Positions 12,346 through 21,260 of a stretch of 64,000 nucleotides of DNA are shown piece by piece (the first letter of the stretch is position 1; each line of letters starts with the position of its first letter). The position numbers were made by a program, and so were the translations under genes. Source of the stretch: Piezodorus guildinii (taxonomy: Eukaryota > Arthropoda > Insecta > Hemiptera > Pentatomidae); assembly GCA_023052935.1 (NCBI GenBank), contig CM041294.1, forward strand, positions 84,615,474 to 84,679,473. Direction: 5' to 3'. The notes beneath the pieces are model-generated. The model searched no databases. It saw only the letters and a list, made by a program, of their open reading frames with translations, and was not told where the DNA came from.

Positions 12346-12790
12346 TTAAAAATAATTTTGCTTTGAAATAGTGTCATTTTGACATCAAAGTTATAACTCC
12401 ACCTTCACAAGAACCAGAGATATTAAATAAAATGTGTTTTTAGAGTGCAAACTTTCAGATTTTTTTATGCAACTCCTGGAAAGCGTTGGCCCCTAATTTT
12501 TGCCAGAGTCCAATGATTTAATGTCTAGTTTACATTAAAAAATTAATCAAAATCGATAAGACAGTTTGGGATACTCTCATTGTAAGTGTAGCCTTGGACT
12601 AAAGCAAACCCAGACCAAGAGAAACTGGTATTTTTTTTTTTTAATCTTAAATAGTGTACAACAAAACAAATAAAAATGCCATAATTGTAACCATCAATTA
12701 TAGCACCCAAATTAAAATATGAGTAGCATTGTTATAATTAACAACTAAAAATCAACCATACAACATTACATTATATTAGTTCGTAGATAG

Positions 12791-12916
12791 TTTCAAAACA
12801 AATTTTCACTGATTGTGAAGTCTGATATTTCTGCAAATGATGTAGCAATAAGAGTCGAATGCTCTCTTAATGAGAGACTTTCGGCGAGTATAGAGGCATT
12901 GTTAGCAACAGCGTGG
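12791..12916 (+). other. Possible plus-strand exon, unrecognised
   Basis: After TAG at 12788-12790 a frame of exactly 42 codons (including SDISANDVAIRVECSLNERL) runs to TGG, followed by a perfect GTAAGT donor at 12917. Phase 0 at both ends. The polypyrimidine tract upstream is poor. The minus strand is also open here (12793-13089). No family recognised. Confidence 0.2.
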
Positions 12917-13089
12917 GTAAGTATACAACTAAGAGTTGTAGAATAATCGAACTTCTGTTGTTTTTTCTTTGAACAACAGCACCTGTATGCAAAATAATCG
13001 ACATAAATGTATTTCATGTTTGTATTAAATAACATGCAGAAAAAAACAACACGAAAACTGAAAATTGACATCAATATAAAAAGGACCAC

Positions 13090-13700
13090 AACAAAAGGAA
13101 AACTATCCTAATGAAAAATGCAACTAAATGCAGGGAACACAAACTAATCAAATTTCTAGAATACTCTAAGCATATAAATAAAAACAGATACTCCATTAAG
13201 TAACAAAAAGGAATTATTCAAAACATAAAGGAATCAAAATTAAATGAGATTTAATAATATAAAATAATTATAACAAGGTTTAAATAAAAAATATTCTTCA
13301 TTTACATAAAATTGACTACATATTAAAGAGAGTATTTTAAAAAAGATCATGATAAAATATCTATTATTTTATTAATAGACAATGTTTAAAAAAACATATC
13401 ACATGTACATTATATACAAATAGTCAGTTTTTAAAAAATGTTCATTACACAGAGTTTCATCAATTCCTTATTTAAAATACTTATCAGTCTTTAACTACAT
13501 ATATTTTTATATATATGTAAATAAAATTTGAATTCTTTAAAGTAAAAATCTGCATGCTTCATGATGCTCCTTTTGGTATTTCATCTTCTAATAACCTTGA
13601 AATAAACCATGCAAGAGCAAATAAATAAATTAAATAAAAAAGTACAGGCAAGTAGCAAAGTAATACAACTAAATACAATAAAAACTACTTTGATATTAGA
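13090..13700. other. AT-rich DNA, nothing recognised
   Basis: Only short AT-driven frames. No repeat of this window was matched here. Confidence 0.4.
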
Positions 13701-13702
13701 GA

Positions 13703-14222
13703 TGGGAAAATACTCAAATTAAAAGTACGGAGTACTGAGACTATAAAGCCTATGATCCAAGTTGCTGTGAAGAACGAAAAGTACTCAGTTTTTCTCCACA
13801 GTATTTTTTATTGTCCCCATGTACTCAGAATTATTTTACTTTGATTATTTAAGTCGTTAATTTTATTTATTTAACGTCACTTTATGCTGCTATGGCTAAT
13901 CAGAAGATGCTACAGTGGGAGTCCTAAATTTTGCCTATCCAGTTTTTATTAGGATAGGGATCTTTAACGAGTACCTGACATCGCACAGGCTCGGGACCAC
14001 CTTTTAACGTCCCCTCCGAAGGACGACGTAACTAAGGATTTTTTACTCCCATTAAAAAATCCTAGGACCACCTGTAGGGTTGAACCCGTGACCTTTGGCA
14101 TGGGAGGCTGTTACGCTATCCACCCAGCTACAAGTGATCCCAAGTAGTTAATTTTATAAGGTACCAAAGTAGAGTTCAATGCCTAAATAACTTACATAAA
14201 TAGGATTTTTTTCCATTTTGAA
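13703..14222 (+). mobile_element. Repeat R5, left copy, interrupted by a SINE
   Basis: Blocks ACTCAAATTAAAAGTAC, GTACTCAG, ATTTTACTTT and TTATAAGGTACCA appear in the same order, reverse-complemented, at 20940-21185. The S1 SINE at 13863-14140 splits this copy. Sequence near both sides of the SINE (AAGTCGTTAATTTTA and AAGTAGTTAATTTTA) is its target duplication. No coding capacity seen. Confidence 0.55.
13863..14140 (-). mobile_element. tRNA-derived SINE, family S1, copy 1
   Basis: On minus it begins GGATCACTTGTAGCTGGGTGG (A-box-like TAGCTGGGTGG) with B box GGGTTCAACCC, a body with GATTTTTTAATGGGAG and CCTTCGGAGGGGACG, and a tail of TTAAATAAATAAA. Flanked by a near-perfect target duplication. 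Other copies: 36441-36726, 37021-37282 and 44683-44975. Confidence 0.8.
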
Positions 14223-14236
14223 TCTATCAATAAGTT

Positions 14237-14520
14237 CTTTCTTCTTCTTCTTCTTCCAGTGGCGCGACAGGCCATGTAGACCCTTGGCCTCATGGTGTTT
14301 CTCTCACTTTTCTCGATGTATTTTATAGGGTAGGGTCTTCACTCCCTAGGCCTAATTTTATGAGTGGCCACCATTTGGCTGACGGGTCTTACATACCCGG
14401 GGGAGAGGCTCTGAGGGAATCCCCATTTAATTAATGCTTGAAAAAGTCCCTCTGGGACTGGGATTCGAACTCACAACCTTTAGCATGAGAGACTAGCACG
14501 CCAGTCACTCAGCCATGGGC
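14237..14520 (-). mobile_element. tRNA-derived SINE, family S2, full length
   Basis: On minus it starts CCCATGGCTGAGTGACTGG (A-box-like) with B box GAGTTCGAATCCC and ends GCGCCACTGGAAGAAGAAG, a GAA-type tail. Perfect 14-base target duplications TCTATCAATAAGTT at 14223-14236 and 14521-14534 define it exactly. A 3' fragment of the same family lies at 23999-24047. Confidence 0.85.
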
Positions 14521-14710
14521 TCTATCAATAAGTTACTTAGGCCATATTTTTTCTTATTATCAATTTTAAAAAAGATTAAATTTAAAGTCTCGATATTTAT
14601 AAAAAATGTATATAACTGGTACTCAAGTGCAAGGAAATGAATTGAAGAATTTAAAAATAATAGAGCAAAAATATTAGAATGATGTGAGAATGGTTGACTA
14701 TGTGTATATT

Positions 14711-15047
14711 TTGGAGAGGAGTTGATTCCGGGTGGAGTCATAAAAACACTTGATTGTGTTTAAGAAAACTTAATTTATTTGTGCCAATGTTTTAGCCTAA
14801 ATTTCAGGCTTCCTTCAGGGTTATAAAACGAAAGATAGCCAGTTATAGAATACAATATATAAAGATGATAAATAATGATAAGTTAACGAAATTATACTGA
14901 TAATTAGAAACAAAACAGAACAGTAGTAATGATAATTAACAAATATTATAATAATTAGAAACAAAACAACAACAAGCACAAATAAATTAAGTTTTCTACT
15001 TAATTAAGTGTTTTTATGACTGCACCAAGAATCAACTTCTCTCCAAA
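14711..15047 (-). mobile_element. Hammerhead-type repeat, family A, with inverted ends
   Basis: The ends are inverted: left GGAGAGGAGTTGATTCC with CACTTGATTGTGTTT, right GTGTTTTTATGACTGCACC with ATCAACTTCTCTCC. Inside, on minus, CTGAAGGA, a hairpin AGCCTGAAATTTAGGCT, then AAAACATTGGCAC is a decayed hammerhead core. The A-rich interior (AGAATACAATATATAAAG) matches the family A copies at 41119-42011. Confidence 0.6.
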
Positions 15048-15049
15048 AA

Positions 15050-15840
15050 TATTGGAGTTTATCACCAATGTCAAGACAGCTCCCAAAGAGCTCATTTTGT
15101 AACAGAGCAAAATCAAGCAGGTGGAAAAGTTTAAGAACTTATGAAAGTGGATAGTACCTAACAATTCTGAGAAAGAAGCGATCATGTGCAGGATGAACAA
15201 GATGGATGTGGGATATCAGCTAACTAGAAATGTCTACAAAAAAACATCAGTGTTCATCAACGCAAAACTTAGGCATTATTGTTCAGTTGTACGCCCATAA
15301 GCATTTTTCACAGCTGAATGCCTTGCAATGAACAGAAAAAGTCTAAAGGAAAAGCTAGAAGCAAAGGAAAGAAAAATCCTGAGAAAGATTCTTGGACCAA
15401 TCAAGGAAAATGGTGAGTAAGGAAGACGAAATAACCGCGAAATGTACCATAATATGGAGAGGATATCAGATGACATTTGGAAAAGAAGGGTTAATTTTTA
15501 TGGTCGTGTAACACGCATGAGCTTACAGAGACAGACCAACAAGATCTTTTCCTACTTTCTTGACAAGAAAACCAAGGGATCTTTGGCTCATCGAAGTTGA
15601 AAAAGACCTTCAAGAAATAAGAATCACACTCGAAGACATGCAGAAAAAAACTTCGAGGGTAAAAGTGAAGAAAGCAAAAGTCTTTCTTAAGAAAGACCAA
15701 AGCTGAGAACGGGCAAGAAGTTGACTAATGAAAGAAAGGAGGCTCACAGAATAAGAATGCATAAGCACTGGGGAAGAATTGAAGCTGAAGGATGAAAGCA
15801 ATTAAAAGAACGTGGTTCTTAGCCAAAATAAATTTTAAAA
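15050..15840 (+). pseudogene. Decayed non-LTR retrotransposon, C-terminal part
   Basis: Conceptual plus-strand reading gives pieces such as KEKLEAKERKILRKILGPIK, YHNMERISDDIWKRRVNFYG and RVTRMSLQRQTNKIF. These resemble the region downstream of reverse transcriptase in insect RTE-like or R2-like elements (a basic KIL/GP block, then an R..FYGH.TRM-like block). Several in-frame stops and shifts break it. The minus-strand frames at 15276-15801 are shadows. No poly(A) or target duplication was identified. Confidence 0.6.
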
Positions 15841-15849
15841 AAAGTCTAA

Positions 15850-16185
15850 AATAGCAAACATATCTGACAAACGTAGGCTCTGTGACAGCACATATAAATC
15901 AATTCAGCTCATCACTGGAGGATGGGGTTGGAAAGGAGCTGACACAGAGGACCTCAAGAGGCATGGTGATGTTGACAAAGTCTATCACCAGGCCATTGGT
16001 ATGAAAAGAAAATTATTGAAAGACTTAAAGCCGTATCATCAGTACAATCCTAAAGACCTCATCCAGGGAGAAGGGATAAGATTGTATTAGAATCAGTCAT
16101 TTAAAACTTACCAAACAGTGACCCACAACAGACGTGATATAGTTGTGATTGGTGATAATCAAAAGGCAGCCAAGAAAGAATAACA
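15850..16185 (+). pseudogene. Decayed retroelement remnant, extreme C-terminal region
   Basis: Reading plus gives GWKGADTEDLKRHGDVDKVY, MKRKLLKDLKPYHQYNPKDL and, after a stop, TYQTVTHNRRDIVVIGDN. The pattern YxYNPxxL...NRxDIVVI is familiar from the C-terminal tail of some insect retroelement polyproteins. It may belong with the preceding remnant or to a different element. Confidence 0.45.
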
Positions 16186-16270
16186 AATAAAAAAAAAATA
16201 CAAGAGAAGACTTCTTTTTTTTTTAATTTTATGTTTCAAATTTTTTCATAGTGTAAATTTATTTTTAATT

Positions 16271-17975
16271 TTCTATTCTCCTCACTAAATCCCAAACCTG
16301 GTCGAGATCCGATGAAGAGAAATCCCAAATCTTTGGAGAACACCTTTTCAACACGTTTAATCCGCACCCTGATATCCTTAATCCCAGCCATAGTGAACAT
16401 GTTGAAGCAGAACTAACTGTTCCTCTCCAAATGTCCCTTCCTCCTAAGGCCTTTCACCCTTCCGAAATCATTAATATCATTCAAAGATTACCATCCAAAA
16501 AAGCTCCTGGCCATGATCTCATCACATCCCATATCCTGAAACAGCTTCCCAAAAAAGCCATACTCTTACTCACCTACATATATAATGCCACACTTCGTTC
16601 TACCTACTTTCCCGATCCTTGGAAATTGTCCATTATCAAAATGATTCCTAAACCTAAAAAGTCTCTAGAAAATCCATCATCCTACCGTCCTATCTCTCTT
16701 TTGCCCATCATGGGCAAAATACTGGAAAAAATCCTCCTAAAACGTCTATATCCAATCCTTGACATTCATCACGTTATTCCTGACCACCAGTTTGGATTTC
16801 GCTCATCCCATTCCACTATACAGCAGTGTCACCGTGTGGTGGATGTGATATCTTCCACATTGGAGCACGGAATGTATTGCACTGGAGCCTTCCTTGATGT
16901 GGAACAGGCTTTTGACCGAGTTTGGCATCCAGGACTGCTCTACAAACTTCGTCACTTCCTCCCTCCTACCTACTTCTTATTAATCCGTTCCTACCTCACA
17001 GATAGAACCTTTAAAGTAAACCATAACCTTTCCTTCTCCGCCGTATTTCCTCAGAACGCAGGTGTGCCCCAAGGTAGCATCCTGGGTCCAATCCTTTATA
17101 CCATATATACAGCTGATATTCCTACTCATCCTTGCACTGTCCTCACTACATACGCCGATGACACATGTGTGTTATCTGTAAACAATGACCCAACTATTGC
17201 TTCCCAAACTCTTCAGTCTCACATTGTTTCCATTGAAGAATGGTGTCAAAAGTGGAGGATCAAAATAAATCCTACTAAATCCCACCAAATTACCTTTACC
17301 CTGCGCCGCAAACCTATGTCTGCCTGTCCCACTATATCCTTTGGCAATATTCCACTCACCTCAGTTGAACAGATCCGATACCTTGGACTGCATCTTGACA
17401 GACGACTTACTTGGAATCCTCACACTAGACTGAAACGACAAGAAACAGCTCGCAGATATCGCTTATTACAACATTTACTTGACAAACGTTCAAAACTTCC
17501 CACCTACTACAAAAAACTAATTTATATTACCATACTTAGGCCTATTTGGACATATGGAATTGAACTATGGGGATCCACCAAGCCATCAAATTCCTCTCGC
17601 ATCCAATCCTTGCAATCCAAAATCCTCCGAAAGATCCTAAATGCCCCTTACTTTGTCACCAATAAAATAATCCACAAAGACCTGAATATCCCATTAGTTG
17701 CAGACTTAGCCCGAATTAGATATACTTCCTTTCACTCCAAATTACCACTCCACCCAAACCCACTTGTCCGCAATCTCTCATCTCCTTCTATTCCTGATCA
17801 TCCTCCGAGGCGGCTGAAAAGACGATGGCCTCGAGACCTTCTTGTCTGAGAAACCTTTGAAGTGCTACCAATGGGTAGATTCTTCTCACGCCTATCATGT
17901 CCATATCTCATGTGTGAACAGTCACATTTACTTGATGTATTTTTTGTGTTAATACAGTTGTAAATATCTCTATAA

Positions 17976-18004
<29 letters not shown>
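16271..18004 (+). mobile_element. 5'-truncated Jockey-clade LINE insertion with poly(A), copy 1
   Basis: The homology begins just after TTTTAATTTTCTATT and ends with a 3'UTR (TGTGAACAGTCACATTTACT, GTTAATACAGTTGTAAATATC) and a pure A tract at about 17975-18004. TTTCTATT recurs right after the tail, a possible short target duplication. A nearly identical second copy lies at 56585-58104. Confidence 0.8.
16281..17849 (+). CDS. Jockey-type LINE reverse transcriptase (5'-truncated), copy 1
   Basis: An open frame of about 522 codons, entered mid-protein at LTKSQTWSRSDEEK, runs to a stop at 17849. The first in-frame ATG is at 16431. Order of motifs: the linker before RT (FGEHLFNTFNPHP), the KKAPGHD block, SYRPISLLPIMGKILEK, FGFRSSHS, LDVEQAFDRVWH, AGVPQGSILGP, the catalytic YADD in TTYADDTCVL, then the thumb region YLGLHLDRRLTW and IRPIWTYGIELWG-like residues. 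It acts in target-primed reverse transcription of its own RNA. The upstream endonuclease and ORF1 are missing, as is usual for 5'-truncated insertions. The frame is intact, so the copy is young, but it cannot be autonomous. Confidence 0.85.
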   Translation, partial: LTKSQTWSRSDEEKSQIFGEHLFNTFNPHPDILNPSHSEHVEAELTVPLQMSLPPKAFHPSEIINIIQRLPSKKAPGHDLITSHILKQLPKKAILLLTYIYNATLRSTYFPDPWKLSIIKMIPKPKKSLENPSSYRPISLLPIMGKILEKILLKRLYPILDIHHVIPDHQFGFRSSHSTIQQCHRVVDVISSTLEHGMYCTGAFLDVEQAFDRVWHPGLLYKLRHFLPPTYFLLIRSYLTDRTFKVNHNLSFSAVFPQNAGVPQGSILGPILYTIYTADIPTHPCTVLTTYADDTCVLSVNNDPTIASQTLQSHIVSIEEWCQKWRIKINPTKSHQITFTLRRKPMSACPTISFGNIPLTSVEQIRYLGLHLDRRLTWNPHTRLKRQETARRYRLLQHLLDKRSKLPTYYKKLIYITILRPIWTYGIELWGSTKPSNSSRIQSLQSKILRKILNAPYFVTNKIIHKDLNIPLVADLARIRYTSFHSKLPLHPNPLVRNLSSPSIPDHPPRRLKRRWPRDLLV

Positions 18005-18009
<5 letters not shown>

Positions 18010-18069
18010 ATTATCTATTTTTGGTTTTTAGTTTTCTATTATCTATTTTTGCTATATATCTATATAAAT

Positions 18070-18720
18070 ATTTTTATATGATTAAGAAGCAGAAACGGTG
18101 GCGATCTTGGTGATATTGATGAATCAAGGCATACTTTTGAACACGTTGAGAAATTCAAGTATTTAGGTTCAATGATAACAAGAAAAAATGAAATCCAGGA
18201 AGAAATAAAGTCCTGGTTAAAGGTGGGAAATGCGTGTTATTATTCAGTTGCTAAGTTACTTGGTTCGCGGCTTCTATCTAAAAACTTAAAGGTTAGAATT
18301 TATAAAACTATTCTTTCGACGGTTCTTTACGGATGTGAAACGTGGCCGCTTACTTTGAAGGATGAACAACGGCTTAAGGTTTTCGAAAATAAGGTAGGTA
18401 AAATATTTGGTCCGAAGAGAGATGAGGGCACTGGGGAGTTTAGAAGGTTGCACAACGCCGAATTGCGGAACTAGTATCCTGTGAATATAATTGATTTGAT
18501 AGCATCTCGGAGACTCAAATGGGCGAGTAAAGTTTTTGGGCTCAATGAAGAGCGGATTCCGAGAAATCTGGTATTCCCTGAACCAACTGGTAGGCCGAAG
18601 CGTCGATGGGAGGATTACGTTAAGGCTGATCTCGGGGGCTTGGGCTTGAACGGTGATCATTGGACGAGTCTGTGTGGGTGGAATTTGGTGGTATCGGCAC
18701 CGAACCTTCGGGTTCGCTAA
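18070..18720 (+). pseudogene. RTE-like retrotransposon C-terminal fragment
   Basis: Plus-strand reading contains FEHVEKFKYLGSMITRKNEI, LSKNLKVRIYKTILSTVLYG, CETWPLTLKDEQRLKVFENK, a FGPKRDEGTGEFRRLHNAEL block, a stop, then ASRRLKWASKVFG and RPKRRWEDYVKADLGGLG. This is the typical thumb and C-terminal tail of insect RTE-type LINEs. One stop at about 18472 and a shift near 18400 break it. The RT core and endonuclease are absent. Confidence 0.75.
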
Positions 18721-18724
18721 GCCT

Positions 18725-18860
18725 ATTATTATTATTATCTATTTTAATTTTCTATCATCTATTTTTAATTTTCTATTATCTATTTTTAATTTTTAATTTT
18801 CTATTATTTATTTTTAATTTTCTATTATCTATTTATTCACCTTTTATTAAATTTCTTTTG
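18725..18860 (+). repeat. Minisatellite-like TTTTCTATTATCTA array
   Basis: Several copies of a 14-18 base unit, approximately TTTCTATTATCTATTTTTAA, follow each other. The same unit occurs around 18003-18060, on the other side of the RTE fragment, so the fragment sits inside the array. Confidence 0.7.
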
Positions 18861-18939
18861 TTTCTAATTATATAATATTTGTCAATTAACAGAACTAATG
18901 TTTCATTTTGTTATGTTGTAAGAAATTATCAGTATAATT

Positions 18940-18944
<5 letters not shown>

Positions 18945-19014
<70 letters not shown>
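18945..19014. repeat. (TA)n microsatellite
   Basis: About 70 bases of pure TA dinucleotide. It lies inside a family A hammerhead repeat whose upstream part (TTAACAGAACTAATGTTTC) is at 18880-18945 and whose downstream part resumes at 20745. Confidence 0.95.
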
Positions 19015-19021
<7 letters not shown>

Positions 19022-19090
19022 TTTAATATACCCATTTTTTATATAAATTATACAATTATTTATTTATTTATTATTTAAATATTATATTAG

Positions 19091-19312
19091 GCAGGCTAAC
19101 AATTAGATTCAAAAGAGAATAAAAATAAAAATTAACAACTTCAATTTGAATGTTTCTTTGTAAACATAAGCTCCATTTTGAATGCAAGGGACACCCCAGG
19201 TAAAAGCCCAGGTAGAAGAAAGATACCTGGTCATAGTCAGTTTTTTTCACTGAGGACTTGTGAGAAGTAGGAGCTGCTGTCTGAACATGGAGAATAATTA
19301 TAGTTAGCCTGC
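19091..19312. mobile_element. Small MITE-like element with GCAGGCTAAC inverted ends
   Basis: GGCAGGCTAACAATTAGA at the left and AATTATAGTTAGCCTGC at the right are inverted matches. The roughly 220-base interior is less AT-rich and non-coding (contains ACACCCCAGG and AGATACCTGG). Family unknown. Confidence 0.5.
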
Positions 19313-19512
19313 ATATTTTTTGTATTATTATTTTTAGGTTATAATTATGATTAAAAAGTTATATAAAAGATTGTGTGCCTGATTGTCAAGAATCCATACC
19401 ATACCCTGAGAGAAAAATGAGTAATAATGAAGTAAATAAGTGTATTAATTAATTTTTTTCTTAAAAGAATAATATTTTTTAAAATAAGCATATTATAATA
19501 TATATATATATA

Positions 19513-20705
19513 TGCACTGCCGAACAAAATTAAAGGATCACTTACAAATATTTATATTATTATTACATAAGAGATAAAAATAGGAATTCCTTTGTCCCAG
19601 ACTGGACTTTGTCAAGGTCAACTTCCCACCATGACGAGAGATTTTTGCAACTGCATGCTCTTCGGGATTGCCAATCAACTGGTAACAACCTGCGTGGTCT
19701 CCTCCAGAAGTTCAGGAATGTGCAAATTTCAGAGCGAACTGTGAGAAGACGACTCAACGATTATGGATTGACCTCCCATCCTTCAGTTACTGGACCTCTC
19801 CAGGGAACACCGGGTTGAGCGCTTGAGGTTTGCTCGGAAGCACCTAAACTGGACTCAGGAAGATTGGAGCCTCGTATTATTCAGCGATGAGTCAAGATTC
19901 TGTCTCCGATCTCCAGATGGACGGGAAAAGGTATGGAGAAGGCGGGGAGAGATGTATGCTCCATGCACTTTTTCTCTTAGGGTTGCGTTAGGTGGTGGGT
20001 CAGTGATGGTGTGGGGGGGGGCATAAATATAAACTCCCGTACAGAGTTGGTTCTTGTGAACCGTGGCTCTATAACTGCTGACAGGTACATTAGGGAGGTA
20101 CTTGGGCCACATGTAATACCTTTCGCCAGAAATATCGCAGGTAACTTTATTTTTATGCACGATAATGCCCGACCTCACGTTGCTCGATCAGTGCAAAATT
20201 TCCTCAGACAAGAAGAAATTGATGTTATGGTTTGGCCACCCAGAAGTCCAGATATGAACCCAATAGAGCATGTATGGGACATACTTGGAAGACGTGTCCG
20301 CGCCCGAGACCCACAAAATTTGGCAGATTTAAGGGAAATGTTAGTGGAAGAGTGGAACATGTAAGAGCCCTGGTCGCTGGAATGGGCAGGAGAATGGAAG
20401 CAATTATCAGAGCTAGAGGTGGGAATACCAATTATAGATCGTTTTCCTCGAATTCTTCCTTTTTATTCAGTTTTGTTATTTCATTTCATTTCAAAGATTT
20501 ACTTTTTCATTTTGAGACAGTAGGACATTTTTATTTTTTGATTTGTTTTCCTATTAAAAATTTCTAGAAAAGAATTTTTTATTTTTTATTACCCTTATAA
20601 TAAAGTGTGACTTCCACAGAAAAAAAGAATATTTTCAAAAATACCCTATACAGTACAGTAATTTCACAATATTGAAGTGATCCTTTACTGTTGTCCGGCA
20701 ATGTG
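19513..20705 (+). mobile_element. Tc1-like DNA transposon, complete ends
   Basis: Terminal inverted repeats of roughly 30 bases (left ACTGCCGAACAA...TAAAGGATCACTT, right AAGTGATCCTTTA...TCCGGCA) are flanked by TA on both sides (19511-19512 and 20706-20707), the signature target duplication. It inserted into a TA microsatellite. Length 1193 bp fits a Tc1 element with one transposase gene. Confidence 0.85.
19609..20440 (+). pseudogene. Tc1 transposase, frameshifted
   Basis: Cut-and-paste transposase with an N-terminal helix-turn-helix region and a DDE catalytic domain. The sequence shows the DNA-binding part (ISERTVRRRLNDYGL, about 19730), LVLFSDESRF with the first Asp (19886), FMHDNARPH with the second Asp (20161) and SPDMNPIEHVWD with Glu (20266). 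The last two are 34 residues apart, giving DD34E. All catalytic residues are present, but the frame changes at least three times: near 19815, in a run of about nine G at 20013-20021, and near 20345 before the C-terminal GMGRRMEAIIRARGGNT block. Likely inactive, though the poly-G shift could be a sequencing error. Confidence 0.85.

Positions 20706-20711
<6 letters not shown>

Positions 20712-20744
<33 letters not shown>
20712..20744. repeat. (TA)n microsatellite, right side of Tc1 insertion
   Basis: Dinucleotide TA run directly beyond the Tc1 element. Together with the run at 19497-19512 it is the split target microsatellite. Confidence 0.9.
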
Positions 20745-20747
<3 letters not shown>

Positions 20748-20885
20748 ATTCTACAACAGGTTGTTATCTTTTGTTTTAAAGCCCTGAAGAAGGCCTAAAA
20801 CGTAGGCCGAAATGTCGACACTATCAAATTAAGTTTCTACTTAATTGTGTGTTAATTTGACTGCACCCTTAACTAACTTCTCCCC
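20745..20885 (+). mobile_element. Hammerhead-type repeat, family A, 3' part
   Basis: TGTATTCTAC...GGTTGTTATC, then the hammerhead-like core, then AAATTAAGTTTCTACTTAATT (a small hairpin) and GACTGCACCCTTAACTAAC. The same order is seen at 41870-42011 and 47930-48112. Its upstream half is at about 18830-18945, separated by the microsatellite, the MITE and Tc1. Confidence 0.65.
20778..20826 (+). ncRNA. Hammerhead-ribozyme-like motif, family A
   Basis: GCC then CTGAAGA (20784-20790), a strong hairpin GGCCTA-AAACG-TAGGCC, then GAAATGTCGACA. The GAAA box is intact (20809-20812), but the usual CGTA/CGTT that follows is altered, so this copy is probably inactive. Confidence 0.35.
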
Positions 20886-20939
20886 TCTAAAAAATATGTC
20901 ATATGACAAAAGCAAGAGTGTCTATATTTACTGACCTCA

Positions 20940-21185
20940 AAATGTACAAAATATGTAAGAACTCAACTCTGGTACCTTATAACACAAACTAAACAAATTC
21001 TTAAAGTAAAATATTTCGAAGTACATGGAAAATATAGAGAAAGTACTGAGGAGGAAAGCTGAGTACTTTTCGTACTTCTAAGTCACCAACTGAAGTACAG
21101 ATCTGTACTTTCTCAGTACTTCAGTGGTCTGACAATTTAAGTAAAATAATCAGTATTTTTAATTTGAGTTTTGGCCAATTGATTT
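20940..21185 (-). mobile_element. Repeat R5, right copy
   Basis: Reverse-complement match of 13703-14222: ACTCAAATTAAAAATAC, AAAGTACTCAG, ATTTTACTTTAAG and TTATAAGGTACCA in the same order. This copy is uninterrupted. Confidence 0.55.
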
Positions 21186-21260
21186 GATGTACTTTAAATT
21201 TAAAAAATACAAATAGGTAAGGAATGATTATTAAGTTCAATGAATAAAATATCAGACGCC

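Larger units (their letters stand above)
10335..12580. mobile_element. Foldback element M1, copy 2, split by two insertions
   Basis: Left part 10335-10594 and 10934-11158 and right part 12346-12580 match M1 copy 1 in order, with ends CCCAAATGTGTCTCACC and GTTTGGGA. A SINE with a target duplication sits at 10595-10933 and a second element (X) at 11159-12345. The order of insertion can be read directly: M1 first, then the SINE and X. Confidence 0.65.

Noticed and set aside
12793..13089. 98-codon minus-strand frame
   Set aside because: AT-driven start (MVLFILMSIF) and no motif. The plus-strand candidate exon has better splice signals, though neither is proven.
15276..15801. Minus-strand frames rich in Ser and Phe
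   Set aside because: Antisense of a decayed, lysine-rich retroelement C-terminus on plus.
18286..18660. Long minus-strand frame
   Set aside because: Shadow of the RTE fragment on the plus strand, which carries the recognisable motifs.
19855..20431. Minus-strand frames over the Tc1 element
   Set aside because: Shadows of the transposase; no motif of their own.
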